Origin: Stenopsyche tienmushanensis
Taxonomy: Eukaryota; Arthropoda; Insecta; Trichoptera; Stenopsychidae
DNA length: 64,000 nucleotides
Assembly: GCA_008973525.1 (NCBI GenBank)
Contig: WACJ01000099.1
Location: forward strand, 744,001-808,000
Reading direction: 5' to 3'
Below, piece after piece: positions 12,501 to 27,500 of the stretch (positions are counted from its first letter, which is position 1; each line of letters begins with the position of its first letter). Below the pieces are notes generated by a model. That model saw nothing but the letters and a program-made list of their open reading frames with translations. It did no database searches and had not been told where the DNA came from. A program made the translations under genes and the position numbers.

Positions 12501-15500
12501 ACCGCTCATCAGCTTGCGATAAAACTTCGTCCACTTATTGCTAAAGATTACGCGAGTAACATAGGCATAGTTTAATGTACAAAAATAAAATTTTGTTTGT
12601 TCGTATTTTATGCGCTGCCATACCGTTCATTCGATTGCGATAAAACTTTGCCAACTTATGTTTTACACATTAACAAATAATATAGGTATTAGTACCAGCT
12701 ATTATTTTATAATGTTACAAATAAATTTGATCTTTTTTTTTAACAAAATTTATAAAAAACTTTCGGATTTCCCTAATAAATCTTATTTTTTCTAAATAGC
12801 ACCTTTCCAAACGTTCGCACAATTTAAATTATTTTCGCAATTTGAGGTATTAATAAACTAATGTTGAATATGAATCTTATAGCATCGTGAGTAGGGCAAG
12901 GACCCAAAAAATGAGAGCTGGTTGCTTTCAGTCCGATGTAAATTGATTCTTGTATGGTTGTTACGAGATGGATTCAAATTCTTCGTTATACATTTTGATT
13001 GAAGAAATAAGCAAAAAACGAAGCCTTTCAAAGGCGGAGAAAAACACTGTTACGATCGTAAAAATAGGGTAATTAATTTCTGGGTTTTAAAAAAAATGGG
13101 AACGACTTCAAAGAGCTGTGATACGTAACAAGCTGGAGCGTTTTCCAAATAAATACGCGGTCGCGAAAAATTAAAATGTGTAACATCGCTTTAAGGGTTT
13201 CAAGAATTGAATCGACAATGGAGTCACATGGCAAAACATTTGAATTTCGCCAAAAAATTCTTGGTTCTTTCGCGTTCAATTTAGCAGACCATCGTATGAA
13301 ACATGTGATTTAAGCCTGCGTAACTCTTTTCAAACCAAGCTCATGTACGGATTTTTTTGAATTTGGGTTGGAACATCACTAAAGTCAGTGAAACGCTTGA
13401 AGATGTTCATGGTGTTGAGATAACAATCTGCAGATGTCAATATTCTTATAGTTCTAGAAATTTAAATCGGGCAATAGAAGGTTAAGGGATGAACCGATGA
13501 TTTCATGCAGTTTAAAAGTATTATAACCAGCACGATGAAGGCTATTAATTAGAGACATTCCCGCCCAAATCTGGACGCTTCGAAATAGTGGCGTAACTAC
13601 TAATTGGCGAGCTTAGACGACGCCTAGGCGCAATAACTGTTTAATCTATGTATACATATATAGAGTACAAATATGTTTTTCAAATTGTTATATGAACCTT
13701 TCCCTACCGGTGATGTATTTACTACACCTTGACTCTAATAATGGGAATATCGATATGAAATATAATAGATACGGGCTTCAGAATTTTTGTATTCCTCCGT
13801 AGTATAATTACGAAGCACATCAAAGTATTATAGTATATAAGTATTCATGTGCAGCGACGGAAATAAATAATTTGTCGGGAAATCGGGAATTTTGCGAGTT
13901 TTAGTCCGTGCCTCAGCAGATAGGAATTTTATCAGTCACGTTGATGATGTTATACGAAAATGGGATTATCAACTCGAACTAGCATTTAAATATGTGATGA
14001 CGATACCTCCAACGAATGTGGAGGCTGAGTTTGCATTTTCAGCAGCATGTTGCCTGGCTACCAAAATCAGATCCAGACTAAATGACGAAACACTCGATGC
14101 TTTAATGTTACTTCGGTCATATTTGTCTAGGGACGTGCCTTATTTCGTGGCTCGCACAGTCTCCAGACTTGATACAATTATATTTCTTTATCTAGGGACG
14201 TGGAATAGAATTAATTTACAAATTGTGTATTTCAAAAGTCAATTCTGAGTCGACAAAGAACTGAAAATCTGATTTTACCCATTACCTGATGGAAATTGTT
14301 GCTAAAAGATTAAACTGTGTTTGTGTAATATATAATAAAATATCGGAGACAAAAATGACGATTCTCCCTTTTTTAGTAGTTTCACTTTTTGTCACATTCA
14401 AACTAATTTGCCCTACAACATAAACAAGTTTTATTTCAAACATTATTGTTTCGCTACTTGTGAAAAGCAAGGAGATCGTCTGCATTAGATAAGGGATAAT
14501 GGCAGCTTAAAAGGAAAAAGTCTTTTATATCATAAGTCAATGATAATATAATTTCAACTCCATATAATCTGCATCACTGTTAGTTCTGGCTTAGCGTCCG
14601 CGAGATTATTTAGATGTCACTTTCAAGCACGAATTAACTTATCAAAAAATCAAGAACGCGACTAAGACGAAATGTCTGAGCGTTGTTGGCTTATCAGCAT
14701 TTTTGTTGTGTTTCAAGTTGCATTAATAAATATTTGCACTAGATTGCAGTCAAACGATGTTCTCCCATATGCCCTGCCATTCTATTTTGCCTCAATTTTG
14801 CATAGTTTGGGAAAGCCGCATTATTCTGTCACAAACTTGGATGTGTTTCAATTAAACGGATGCTATTTTAATGAAGAAGATTTCGAAGTTTGACGTGCAA
14901 AGGAAATTAATTCTGAATATTTTAGAAGCAAATATTTCAGTTTTGAGCATTAATTTGGCACTGGCGTGGTCAAATTACTGCATGAAAAATACACTGGATA
15001 TACAATTCTCATTACTATCAAACACATGATTAAAATCTAGGATAAGATGATTTAAAAGGGAAGTTTTGAATGTTAACAGCTTTATTAATCATCTCAGTAC
15101 ATTTTAACGTAAGCATTGAATTCAACAAATCTTATATCTGCGCGGTCCTGACAAATAAATGGATTTGTACGGTTGATAAGTGGCGGACATACGAGTATAG
15201 CATCTAAGTTTATGATGATTTAAAATTAGCTCACTGCTCAAAGCGTAGGGGTTAATAAAAGCAGTGTCCTTCCAAAGATAAGATCGATCATAATCGCTTC
15301 CAATGCTATATTACGTAAGTATTGGGACGAAAACATCCCCCTTTTGAGCCCCCGTCATCACCTCGAAAGATTCTGACAGGCTACCGTTGGAGCATATTCT
15401 ACTGATAGAATTGGACACGTATATGCTCGACTGCGTTACCAGCTCATCCGGGAAAAATCCCGGTTTATTAAATCCTGCAAAAATTAACGAGCATGCGGAA

Positions 15501-18500
15501 ATCGACACTATATTCCCACACCGTATGGGAATATAATTTTATAATAAAATATCGGTCTGCTTGTTTGAAGTTGAATAAAACTAAATGATCTAATCAATGG
15601 CGGATTTAGCACTTGATAGACTCTTGGAGGAATTTAATTGAATCTTGCTTTAAAATGTAGGATTGTTTCGGAGTGGAAAAGTGTTACGTTGGAGCGAGAT
15701 TTTTATTGTTTTGCATGAGAATCATGTGCGCAATTACTTTTGGCTTTCCTATATTCCCTATTTATAATAGTCTAAATATGTTGATAAATCCCGTCTTTCT
15801 TTCATTGAATACTGATCTGCTGGCAAGGCTTGATTGAGCTCATCGATTTCGATGAGATCATAGTTGTTTTTCTTGAGATCGTGACTTCAAGTTCCGCTGT
15901 TGATTTGTATTTTTTCATAATACTGTTCAAAATTTTAATCCATAAATAATCTCTCTTGTTTATGTCAACGACGAATAGTATCGTTTTTATGTCGAAGAAG
16001 AAATTGAAGCTTTCAACTTTTGGGTCGATTACTATTGTTTTATTGGTTTATCAAACAACCATTTTGTTCAAAGCTCGCGCACAAAAAAAGCTATGACTTA
16101 CATAGAAAAAGTGAAGATTCGTTCCATGGATTTTAAAAACCGCATAACTTTGAAACAGCTATATAATGTATATTCAAAATCGCATAAAAAAAATAATAAA
16201 AAAACAGGAAAACAATAAGGCGATTAAAAAATAACATTTTTGGTCACATTTAAAGGACGTCTTGCATCATTGGTAAAATTTTAAGGATGTAAATAATTTT
16301 TAGTGTTATGTAGAAAAGGTTCGACTCAATGTAACATTTTTTTTCCAATTTCGTCGATATTAAAACTTTAATATATATGTATATGTATACCAAATGCCTG
16401 TTACTGCAGCCATTCATGTATAATTCTTTGGACTGTCACTCAATCTGTCTATCACACCTTTTCAGTTACATAGTCCAGTATTCGGGGCAAATGTCTGGAG
16501 GTTTAATACACATTGTATGTCCAATTAACTTTTAATCTCTGTTTCCATAAATAAGCTTCAATAGCTTACGTCCAATGGCGTTTTAAATCTCGTCTTCTGT
16601 TCTTAGATAGTATATTTTTGTATACATTTTCTCGTCGCTTTGTGACATTTGCTGCCCTCGTTTGCTATTTTAGTCGAAAAATCTTCGTTCAAGGGATGTT
16701 TGAGTCATTCAAAAGTCAAATTATTGTTGATGTTAAACTAGCCGACGACGGGTTATCAAAGTCGTATTCGCCTGAAATAGAAAGACCGATAAATTTTCGT
16801 CTTAAGGAAATTGGAAGGAATTATTCCGAAATCGTCCTCATTCATTTCCATATCTCTGAATTTAATAAAAAATCGTTGGTTCGATTAATGCTCGAAATTG
16901 CATCGAAAGGGTTAAGTATATATCATCAACATATGACCATTTTAAATATGAATATTTTTCACTGTACATGTTATCTATTATTTGTTTGACATTACATGAT
17001 TGTATCCATTTATCCATCAAGGTTGCATTGTTGTGTCGACAATTCACCATTGGACCGTAAGTTGGCATGCTTCCATCATGGCGTCATCGTCGCCATTAAT
17101 TTAACCCTTTCTGGACGACAAGCGTGCTTAAATATCCTTCAAGATCCACCTTCCGCAATAAATCGTCAAATAATTGCACGACTTGTTGCATAATAATTCG
17201 TTGGCAATTGCATTCGATCCCAAAAAGAAACAATGGATTCTTCGAGGAAATCTTCGATCAGCTCATTGACGGACTTCCATATAGGCAATCTTCGGGCCTC
17301 ATGATTCCAGGGCGCTTAAAATTCTTAAATCATGTTCTGGCGCATTATATTACTTTAATTTTATTCAAAATTTATATGTATATATTCCGGCGTCTACTCT
17401 CCAATTGAATATGTTTATTAATAGTATGACAACATATAATAATACTAATTGAGTATCAAGAACAGACTAGTTAAATTGTAATTACCGGCTATTTGTCGGC
17501 AAATTAAAACAACTTAAAATAGATAAATATACATAAAGACGTTGTATACTAAGGGCTGTAACAAGGGGGTGGCAAAGTAGGCCCGCGCCACGGGCGCAAC
17601 TGGGCTTGGGGCGCAAAACGCAGTATATCGACCCGGTCGAGAGCTAGCTGAACATGGTTTTAATTTTTCTTGACCAATCTACTTTACACGCATCAACACT
17701 GATTGATTCGATCCATTTTTATAATATACATGTTGTTTAATCCCTCTTTTCTTCGTAATCGCTTAAGCAACAACAATATTTTCGACCGATTGTAAAATTT
17801 AAACAACCCATCCGATTCGGACAGCTTCGTTTTATAATGAGAGTTCGTAATCGGTCGGCGGACATGTTCGGGTATGGCGTCCGATCGCGAGGCGCTCATT
17901 CATCGTGTCAGCGGTCCGAAAAGCGGACCGATTGAACATACAAACCACTCCGTCCTCTTTTAGGGCTTTTTGCGGCATTTTATATGATCTGCACGATCGG
18001 TAACCGCCATATATACGTTAGGTCGGATAATTTATATATTATTTTAATAATCTTTATATATTATTTTAAAAAAATATTATAATAGTATTTTGGCGTTTCG
18101 ATTTTATTTTTAATTTAAATTCAACAGAGGTCAACAGAGCTGCCCGTTATACGTGAAATCATAATTCAATTGCAGGGCCGTAACAAGGGCGTGACAACGC
18201 AGGACCGCGCCATGGGCGCAACTGGGCTTGGGGCGCAAAACGCAGAATACCGACCCGGTCGAGAGTTGCACATGGCTTTTATTTTATTCGACCAATCTAC
18301 TTTCCATCAACCGACACTGATTGACCGTTTTTATAACATACACTAAGACGTCTAATTCCTCTTTTCTTTGTTATCGCTTAAACATTGTAAAATTTAAACA
18401 ACCCACCCGATCAGTCTTATCCGGACAACTCCGTTTCGTAATGGGAGTTTTTAATCAATCGTTCTGTAGACATGTTCATGTATGGCATTCGATTGCGTGG

Positions 18501-21500
18501 CGTTCATTCGTCGTGTCAGCGATCCGAAAAGCGGACCAGTTGGACCCACAGACCTTGCGGCCACTCCGTCCACTTTTAGGGCTTTTCGCGGCATTTTCGA
18601 AGATAAATGCGTGAAATAAGATTGCGTTTGTAGTTTTCTCCATTGAATTTAGGTATGAGTCGGTTTTCGGTGTCCGATTCAAAAGTGCATGTATAAATAT
18701 TGGTAAGATTGCATTTTGTAATCGATCGAGAGTATTCTGGCGATTGTATAAGAGCCTTAAAATAAAATGAACAGAAACTCAAACGCTTATAAAGAGAAAG
18801 CATTCGGCTCGTTGCTGTCTCAAATGCTGTCCGACTTATCTTCGCCTTCGCTAGCACATTTGTTCCATTTATCCAAATAAGAGACGGAAAAATATTTTTG
18901 CAGACGTGACGAAAATATGTTCCGAAATACAATCAATCTGATTTAACATTCGATGGATTGCCTATTGAAAATGTAATAGTTTAACAGTGCTTTGAATGCC
19001 TGGCGACCATATGCTTGAGTGGCGCCATTTTCCGACGCTCCGCGACCGTTCTTAGTCTCATTTTTTAATCTTATTTACACCATCATCTAGTGTATCATAT
19101 GAGATTTTATTTACTATATATTTAAGCACATGATGACGTATCAAAACCTGTTTTGTAGCATTGAAACCGGTTGTCAAAACGAATTACCTGGCCGGCATAA
19201 GTTATCAGCGTGGTGAGTCACCGGACTCGAGTCATGCACGATGGTTTCGTAGAGGCTTCTCGCATGTGCTCAAAGACTCACCTGTGTAAATGTTACCAAT
19301 TCTTCGAAAAGTTGTTATTCATTAAGATGCTGCTTATATTTTACGGCTCCTTCCGGTGTGGCTGTTGGCGTAAGATATATCAGAGCTGTTTGCTGATAAA
19401 CTTTAGAGATTTTGTAGTTAGGTGCTCGTGTGCAGCTGATTCGGCTCGTGTTAAAATTTGGACAACGGGATGGTGAAATCAAAATCGACAATGTCGACGA
19501 CGCATGGAAATTACATAAATAAGAAAATTGGCAATCGATACGTATCAATTTATGCAAAAATGTGTACAGCGTGCTAACGATGATGAAGAAAAATGGAAGA
19601 ACGACAATAAACATGTAATATACCGGGTACTAGAATTTGTATGTCCGCCACTTATCATCTGTACAAATTCATTTATCTATCAGGAACATCGCAGCATGTA
19701 TGAAGCTTGTATTATACATAAATAAATAAACACTGTCGATATCATAAAATATTCGGTTAAATCTTTGCATAAACATAAACAAGCAATTCTTAAACAGGGC
19801 GTCCACAGAGAAAAATATTTATCTATACACTCTTTTTTTTTCTTTTTGTGCGATTTCGAAGTTATGCGGTTTTTTTAAAGCAATTTTTTTAAAAATATAA
19901 TTTGCTGCTGTGTAAATTGATTTAGTTTTTTTTGCATTTACAATGTTTCGACTTTTAAAAATACATTATCCAAAGGAAATTCCAACTACTTATGGAGTTA
20001 TAGCCATTTTGATGACGCGGCAACTTGGCCAGTCCTACCATAATGAAATCTTTTAACGCGTTTTCTCGATACTACTTTTTTCAACACGCTTGACATCATA
20101 TCTCAAGTTTTAACTGATTAATTAACTTTAAACTGGATATGAATCTTTTCTATATAACCCTCTATTAAAAATAATGATAGAACTGATAAAATAAGGCCAA
20201 AAAGTGTTGTTGGAAAGAGAAAAAGGCGATTTTGAGTCATATCGGAAATCGCAACGAAAATGATCTACATACTTTAAATGTTACAAAAAAAAATTTTTTT
20301 TTAATTGTCATTGCTTTCTTGTTTTTTTTATGCGATTTTGGATATATTTTATATAGCTGTTTCAAAGTTATGCGGTTTGTAAAATCCATGGAACACATCT
20401 TCACTTTTTCTATGTAAGTCATAGCTTTTTTTTGTGCGATATCTTTTTTAGCGATTTTCCACGGAATGCATCTACCGCACAAAAAAAAGTTTAAGTGTAC
20501 TTGAATAAGATATTTTCGCGGAATTATTTACGGAAATCTTTATAAGATCTCTTTTGACCAATATTTGATAAAGAAATGTTTGTTTGAAAAATCAAGTCAC
20601 AAAGGTTGGAATGGGGCCCGCCAAAAACAATTTTTTCAAGAGGGGGTCCGTGGACGCAAGATACTCTTTCCGTCTCTGTTTCTCTCCAAACTCAACGTGT
20701 AAGACACTGTCCGTCTCTGTTTGTCTCTGAACTCAGCGTGTAATAATGCTCTTTTTGAATCACCGGAATTCGCTCGCAAATAGGCGATCGTACTACCACA
20801 CAGGTTACACATTGATTAATTATAATACAGTAGTAATCCGACACCACCCGTAGTCCGACATCCCAATACAAGTATAGTACATATGCACGATAAAGCTTCG
20901 TCAGTGTAAAAAAATGCAAATGTGTGATTCTGAACCGCCAATATTTTATTTAAACTTTTTTTTAATTATTCAAAAAATAACCGCGTGAACGATGTGTTAA
21001 ATGATGAAATTGGAGTTATCTAATATATAAAAATTGTTTGTTCGTATGTAATACGCTACAATATCGCTCATCAGCTTGCGATAAAACTTCGTCCACTTAT
21101 TGCTAAGGATTACGCGAGTAACATAGGCATAGTTTAATGTACAAAAATAAAATTTTGTTTGTTCGTATTTTATGCGCTGCCCTACCGTTCATTCGATTGC
21201 GATAAAACTTTGCCAACTTATTTTTTACACTTTAACAAATAATATAGGTATTAGTACCAGCTAGTATTTTATAATGTTACATATAAATTTGATCTTTTTT
21301 TTGACAAAATTTATAAAAAACTTTCGGATTTCCCTAATAAATCTTATTTTTTCTAAATAGCACCTTTCCAAACGTTCGCACAATTTAAATTATTTTCGCA
21401 ATTTGAGGTATTAATAAACTAATGTTGAATATGAATCTTATAGCATCGTGAGTAGGGCAAGGACCCAAAAAATGAGAGCTGGTTGCTTTCAGTCCGATGT

Positions 21501-24500
21501 AAATTGATTCTTGTATGGTTGTTACGAGATGGATTCAAGTTCTTCGTTATACATTTTGATTGAAGAAATAAGCAAAAAACGAAGCCTTTCAAAGGCGAAA
21601 AAACACTGTTACGATCGTAAAAATAGGGTAATTAATTTCTGGGTTTTAAAAAAAATGGGAATGACTTCAAAGAGCTGTGATACGTAACAAGCTGGAGCGT
21701 TTTCCAAATAAATACGCGGTCGCGAAAAATTAAAATGTGTAACATCGCTTTAAGGGTTTCAAGGATTGAATCGACAATGGAGTCACATGGCAAAACATTT
21801 GAATTTCGCCAAAAAATTCTTGGTTCTTTCGCGTTCAATTTAGCAGACCATCGTATGAAACATGTGACTTAAGCCTGCGTAACTCTTTTCAAACCAAGCT
21901 CATGTACGGATTTTTTTGAATTTGGGTTGGAACATCACTAAAGTCAGTGAAACGCTTGAATATGTTCATGGTGTTGAGATAACAATCTGCAGATGTCAAT
22001 ATTCTTATAGTTCTAGAAATTTAAATCGGGCAATAGAAGGTTAAGGGATGAACCGATGATTTCATGCAGTTTAATAGTATTATAACCAGCACGATGAAGG
22101 CTATTAATTAGAGATATTCCCGCCCAAATCTGGACGCTTCGAAATAATGGCGTAACTACTAATTGGCGAGCTTAGGTGACGCCTAGGTGCAGTAATTGTT
22201 TAATCTATGTATACATATATAGAGTACAAATATGTTTTTCAAATTGTTATATGAACCTTTCCCTACCGGTGATGTATTTACTACACCTCGACTCTAATAA
22301 TGGGAATATCGATATGAAATATAATAGATACGGGCTTCAGAATTTTTTTATTCCTCCGTAATATAATTACGAATCACATCAAAGTATTATAGTATATAAG
22401 TATTCATCTGCAGCGGCGTAAAAATATTTTTTCTCGGGAAATCGGGAATTTTGTGAGTTTTAGTCTTTGCCTCAGCAGAGGGGAATTTTATCAGTCACAT
22501 TGATGGTGCTTTTGGCTCTGGATTCGTATTGGAGTCGTATTGCAGAATCACTAAACTGTTCCCAATTAATTCTCAACGTTTGATTTCCAATTTTTTGTTC
22601 ATTATTTTAAAAAAAAATCGGCTATTAAAATCGGCAAGGACTTATCGGTACACCTAAAATACAATGAAAAATCAATGACTTTCTTCATCAACGAATGCAT
22701 AAAGTAAAATTGATACGGGATATGATACGGGAAATAATTCGGGAGGTGTTACCGCATCATTATTATTTACAGGACCTCTTTTTTATTGCTTCCAAGTCAA
22801 GATTTTTTTTTTACTAAAAATGAGTCAAAAAAGGCTGCCAAAGCGATTGGAAGATGTGTTGAATAATGAAATTGGAGTTATCTAATATATAAAAACTAAT
22901 CTTTGTTTGTTCGTATGTAATACGCTGCCATACCGCTCATCAGCTTGCGATAAAAATTCGTCCACTTATTGCTAAGGATTACGCGAGTAACATAGGCATA
23001 GTTTAATGTACAAAAATAAAATTTTGTTTGTTCGTATTTTATGCGCTGCCATACCGTTCATTCGATTGCGATAAAACTTTGCCAACTTATTTTTTACACT
23101 TTAACAAATAATATAGGTATTAGTACCGGCTAGTATTTTATAATGTTTCATATAAATTTGATCTTTTTTTTAACAAAATTTATAAAAAACTTTCGGATTT
23201 CCCTAATAAATCTTATTTATTCTAAATAGCACCTTTCCATACGTTCGCACAATTTAAATTGTTTTCGCAATTTGAGGTATTAATAGACTCGTATTTATTG
23301 GTGTCATTGTTTGTTGTTACATTCTTGTGTCTTCCGAGTCGTCAATGAGTCATTGGCTTGCATAAATATTTTTAAGCACCGTTGGCAAATTTGCATAGAT
23401 TTAGACTTTGCATTGGGAATTGTATTTAGAGAAACAGCTGGTTTTATTGACTTCTTAATATCGAAATATCGACTTAGAATCCTGTTGTGCTAAATGTATT
23501 TTGTTCCAAGCGCCGATTTTCTACTTCTGCTTGAATTTCAATGGTTGCTCAATCTGATAAGTGTATTAAAATTCCAACAGTGGTTCGAAATTATTCCTTT
23601 TTCGTTCCTTAAATGTTAAGGTTTATGCAAGTTTTTATTTGGGAACTATGTATGTATTTGCAATCGTTTCGCTCTTTTGCCTTACATACCGCCATGTGCA
23701 AACCATGTATGTACATGAACATCGTTTTTTTTATGCATTGCCATTTGCTTGAGGGCAGGGCTACCACATTTTTTAAAGTATGACATTTTTCAAATAAATT
23801 TTAGTACTAGTTATTAGGGTCATGCTTATTCAAATGCTTTTTTTCCTTTATATCTATAGAGAGATATTTTACCGTTTTACCGGTAATTACAATTTGGCGC
23901 TAAATTGCAATCATACAACAGGAAATCTAATAATTTCGAATGCACATTTGTAGCGTAGATTTTACGTGTTTGAACTTAAAATGTGAATGTCCGTTTCGTA
24001 ACATGCTTATTCGCATTGCTATTCATAAAATAGTAGTAAGTAGTAGTAGTAGTAAGTTGCACCATTTGTTGAATTTTTGGTCATTCCTACGCTGATTGTC
24101 TTCATTGTAGATAAGCAATTCAACATTTCAATTTTGTAATTCACCCGCCTCAGAGCCTCTCTTATCTCTGTTTCTGATGGTACAATAACTCAGCTTCAGA
24201 TGATGGCACTCTTACAAATGGTGCTCAAATGTACAGGGTGTAAATGTATAAAATATGCAAGCGCTTATATGTGCAATATATATAGGTTTTTTTTTTAAAA
24301 AAACATCAACATTTTTATGGCAAAGAGTATGGCGGTCAATCGCAAGGCGTCAATTCGTCACATCAGCGGTCCGAAAATCGGACCCGTTGGTTACACAGAC
24401 CTTATGGTCACTCCTTCGTCTTATTTTTGGGCTTCTTGTGGCATTTTCGGGGATAAATGCGTACCTGAGGACTTCTATGATCTGTACGATCCCCTCAGAG

Positions 24501-27500
24501 GCTAACTCACATAGTTGGCTCGTGCCAAATATGGTCGCGGATAAGTTCTGTTTTTGTTCCATTTTGAGCAAACACAACACTCATCTTGCGCACATCTTTC
24601 TCATGTCTAAATTTTCAGCCAACATACGACGATGTACAGATTCCGAGGAAGGAAATTATGTTTTGTGAGATTTTGTAAATTAAAATGAAAAAAATAAATA
24701 GTTTTATCATTGTTAAACAATCGGCAAAGACTTTTCGATGCACCTAATAATAGAGTTTTTTGATTGACACGAGTCCATTTAATTCCAAACTATTATACGT
24801 GTCAACCAAGTTGTTTTAGGGATTTCTGATATTAGACCCTCGATGTGCGCGGTTTCCTATTGCGATTTTACGTTTACGCGGTATCGTTATTTTTTTCATT
24901 CCGATTTTGGTTTCGGTTACGTTCCTAAAATTTATATAAAATACAAATAGTGGTTTTACTACTCTTTTCTGGTTTTACTACAGTTTGAGAAACACTATTT
25001 ATTTATATAAAATGATAGAGATCTAATATTTTTATATGCAATTAGAATATTTTCAACGAATACGTTATTAGCGTGGATCCCAAGAATGCATGGATGAAAT
25101 TCTGGAGATAACCAATGCATAGATAAGGAATTAACAGGACCGTAATAAGGGGTTGGCAAAGCAGGCGTCCGCCATGGGCGCAATTGGACTTGGGAACAAA
25201 ATAAAGACAACAATATTTTTGACCGATTGTAAAATTTAAACAACCCATCCGATCAGTCTTTTTCGCACAACTTCGTTTTGTAATAAGAGTGCGCAATCGT
25301 TGCGTAAACATGTTTGGGTATGGCATCCGATTGCGAGGCATTTATTCGTCATGTCAGTGGTCCGAAACACGGACCAGTTGGACACATACACCTCCGTCCT
25401 CTTTTAGGGCTTTTTGCATCATTTTCTATGATCTGTACGCTCATAGTGCACTTTTGTTAAGCGGGCTGACATGCTCCCGAAGACCAATTATTACAGTGGA
25501 GGATCTCCACTTTCCTCTGTTTTAGATATGAAGTGATGGATCCATGTTTAATCCATACTCGATTGAAATATCACCACGACGCTGCTTTGGTTCCATTTTG
25601 AGCAAACGAGACACCAATCGATCACTTCGCTGTTAGTTTTGACGGCTCTAGGAATTAATGATATTTTAAATGTTCGGGGGCATCTTCCAGTGCGTCCAGT
25701 GGTTGGGCATCAGCGTTCTTTGGTAAAGCAGCGGTCATTCGATTTGAAATGATTCGTCATACGTGACCGATGGTAAATTGCTATGACCACATTGTTTACA
25801 ACTCAACTCTACGTTACGTGCTCTGCATTTTAAAAGTTAAATATTATTGAAAAATGGTAAGAGCATCGGCGCGTGTCCTCCATTTCGCAGACATATTTAG
25901 CGCGTACCTTGCTTGCAAACTGATAAGATGGCGATGTTGGCATCGTTATTTTGTCCGTGCTATTGCACCTAACGCTCGTGCTACAATTAAAATTGATAAA
26001 CAGACGATAAAAAAGCGAAATTGACATTCTTGTGTATGTTCGAATATCGACGACAAGTCGTTAAATTGCACTGTTGGCAGATTGAACCGAAGAGTTATGC
26101 ATGAGTCATTCGGTGAGCGGAGGTCGAGCTCGTAATGGCGGCTTACCGGAATTTACTCTGAGGCCTTTGGAATCTTCAGCTTGACCTTCTAGCTGATGGT
26201 AAAAAAATCTTACGATTGTACAAAAAGCATCGAAATTAACTTTATTCAAGTAGCATCATCGACAATGAAAATATTTCGCTAAGAATGTAAGATAAGGTAA
26301 AATAATCATATTATATAAATTCGCAATACGGCTATTGTTATAAAATTGGGTCAAGCTAAAACTTCTAGTTTCATTTTTTTAGAAATTAGAAGTGGATCAG
26401 TTAAGGGTGAACAATTTGTTTCATCAGAAGATGGAAGCTCAGAGTGAAAAGTTATGGAAAAATCAGGAAATACAGAAGTTGAAGAGTGTATTTTTATGTG
26501 GTTCATACAAAAACGATCAACTGGACAGCCAATATCTGGTCCATTATTGTGTGGAAAAGCAGTATTTTTCAATACAAAATGAAATAGAGATTCCACCTTC
26601 AAAGCAAGTTCGGGCTAGTTTGAAAAATTCAAACGTTGAAATGGTATCAGGGAACTTTAAATTCATGGGGGATAGCTTTCTGCTGATATACCTTCAGCAA
26701 ACACATTCATCGACACATTGAAGCTATTTGTGGGGAAGGAAGAATTCGACGAAGAGTTTATATAAAATGCTGATGAGACCAGATTGGAAAAAACTACCCA
26801 ACAATTCTTTAGCACCAAGACGTAAAAAAACTTCACCTGGGTACAAAACTAGTAAAGAACGTGTCACTATAATAGTGTGTGCAAATGCAGCATGCAGACA
26901 CAGACTGCTACTGCTTGTCATTGGGAAATTAAAGAACCCCAGATGCTTTAAAAATATCAGAAGATGGTATGAAAAACAGGTCACAACAGAAGTGGAAAAA
27001 ATACCCAAGCTCCATCCAGGAGTGTCAACTTTGAAAAAAATCATGAAATTTTGAAAAGACCTTTTGTAAGTTACACGCTGCGGCGGAGCTGATAGAAAAG
27101 TGGATTTACATTAGAGCGTAGGGTGTATGTTCTTCGGTTTGAAAGGGTTAAGGACCATGCCAGCCTGCTCAGCAAAAGTGCATAGCAAAGTGCAAAATCT
27201 GAATTTAATATAGGAGTTCAATCGGTCTGCTTTTCGGACCGCTGATATGACAAATTATCGCCTCACGATCGGTTCCCTTGCCTAACATGTCTACAGAACG
27301 ATTAAAAGCTCTCATTATGAAATGAAGTTATCTGAAGAAGACTGCTCAGGTGGGTTATGACAGCTGGGTCGGTCCAATTTTGAATGTTTTGTAATGAGAG
27401 TTCGTAATCATTCTGAAAAACGTGTTCGGTTATGGCATTCGATCGCGAGGCGTTCATTCGTCATGTCGGCGATCCGAAAAGCGGACCAGTTGGTCCCACA

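Noticed and set aside
13073..13279. 68-codon minus-strand frame repeated identically at 21632-21838, which might look like a conserved gene.
   Set aside because: The identity reflects the 1.75-kb duplication. Homologous DNA at 28160-28280 and 46340-46480 belongs to the opposite strand of a hAT element.
16618..16989. 123-codon plus-strand frame, the longest in its region.
   Set aside because: No recognisable motif or splice context, and codon use resembles the AT-rich background.
17090..17300. Minus-strand EARRLPIWKSVNELIEDFLE recalling the leader of a Gypsy-type reverse transcriptase.
   Set aside because: Only a short, generic resemblance; the catalytic blocks do not follow in any frame, so it is too weak to call.
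18620..18680. Minus-strand KFNGENY, reminiscent of the start of Copia Gag.
   Set aside because: Seven residues only, followed directly by GGTCCG-hairpin repeat sequence. Chance similarity at a repeat junction cannot be excluded.
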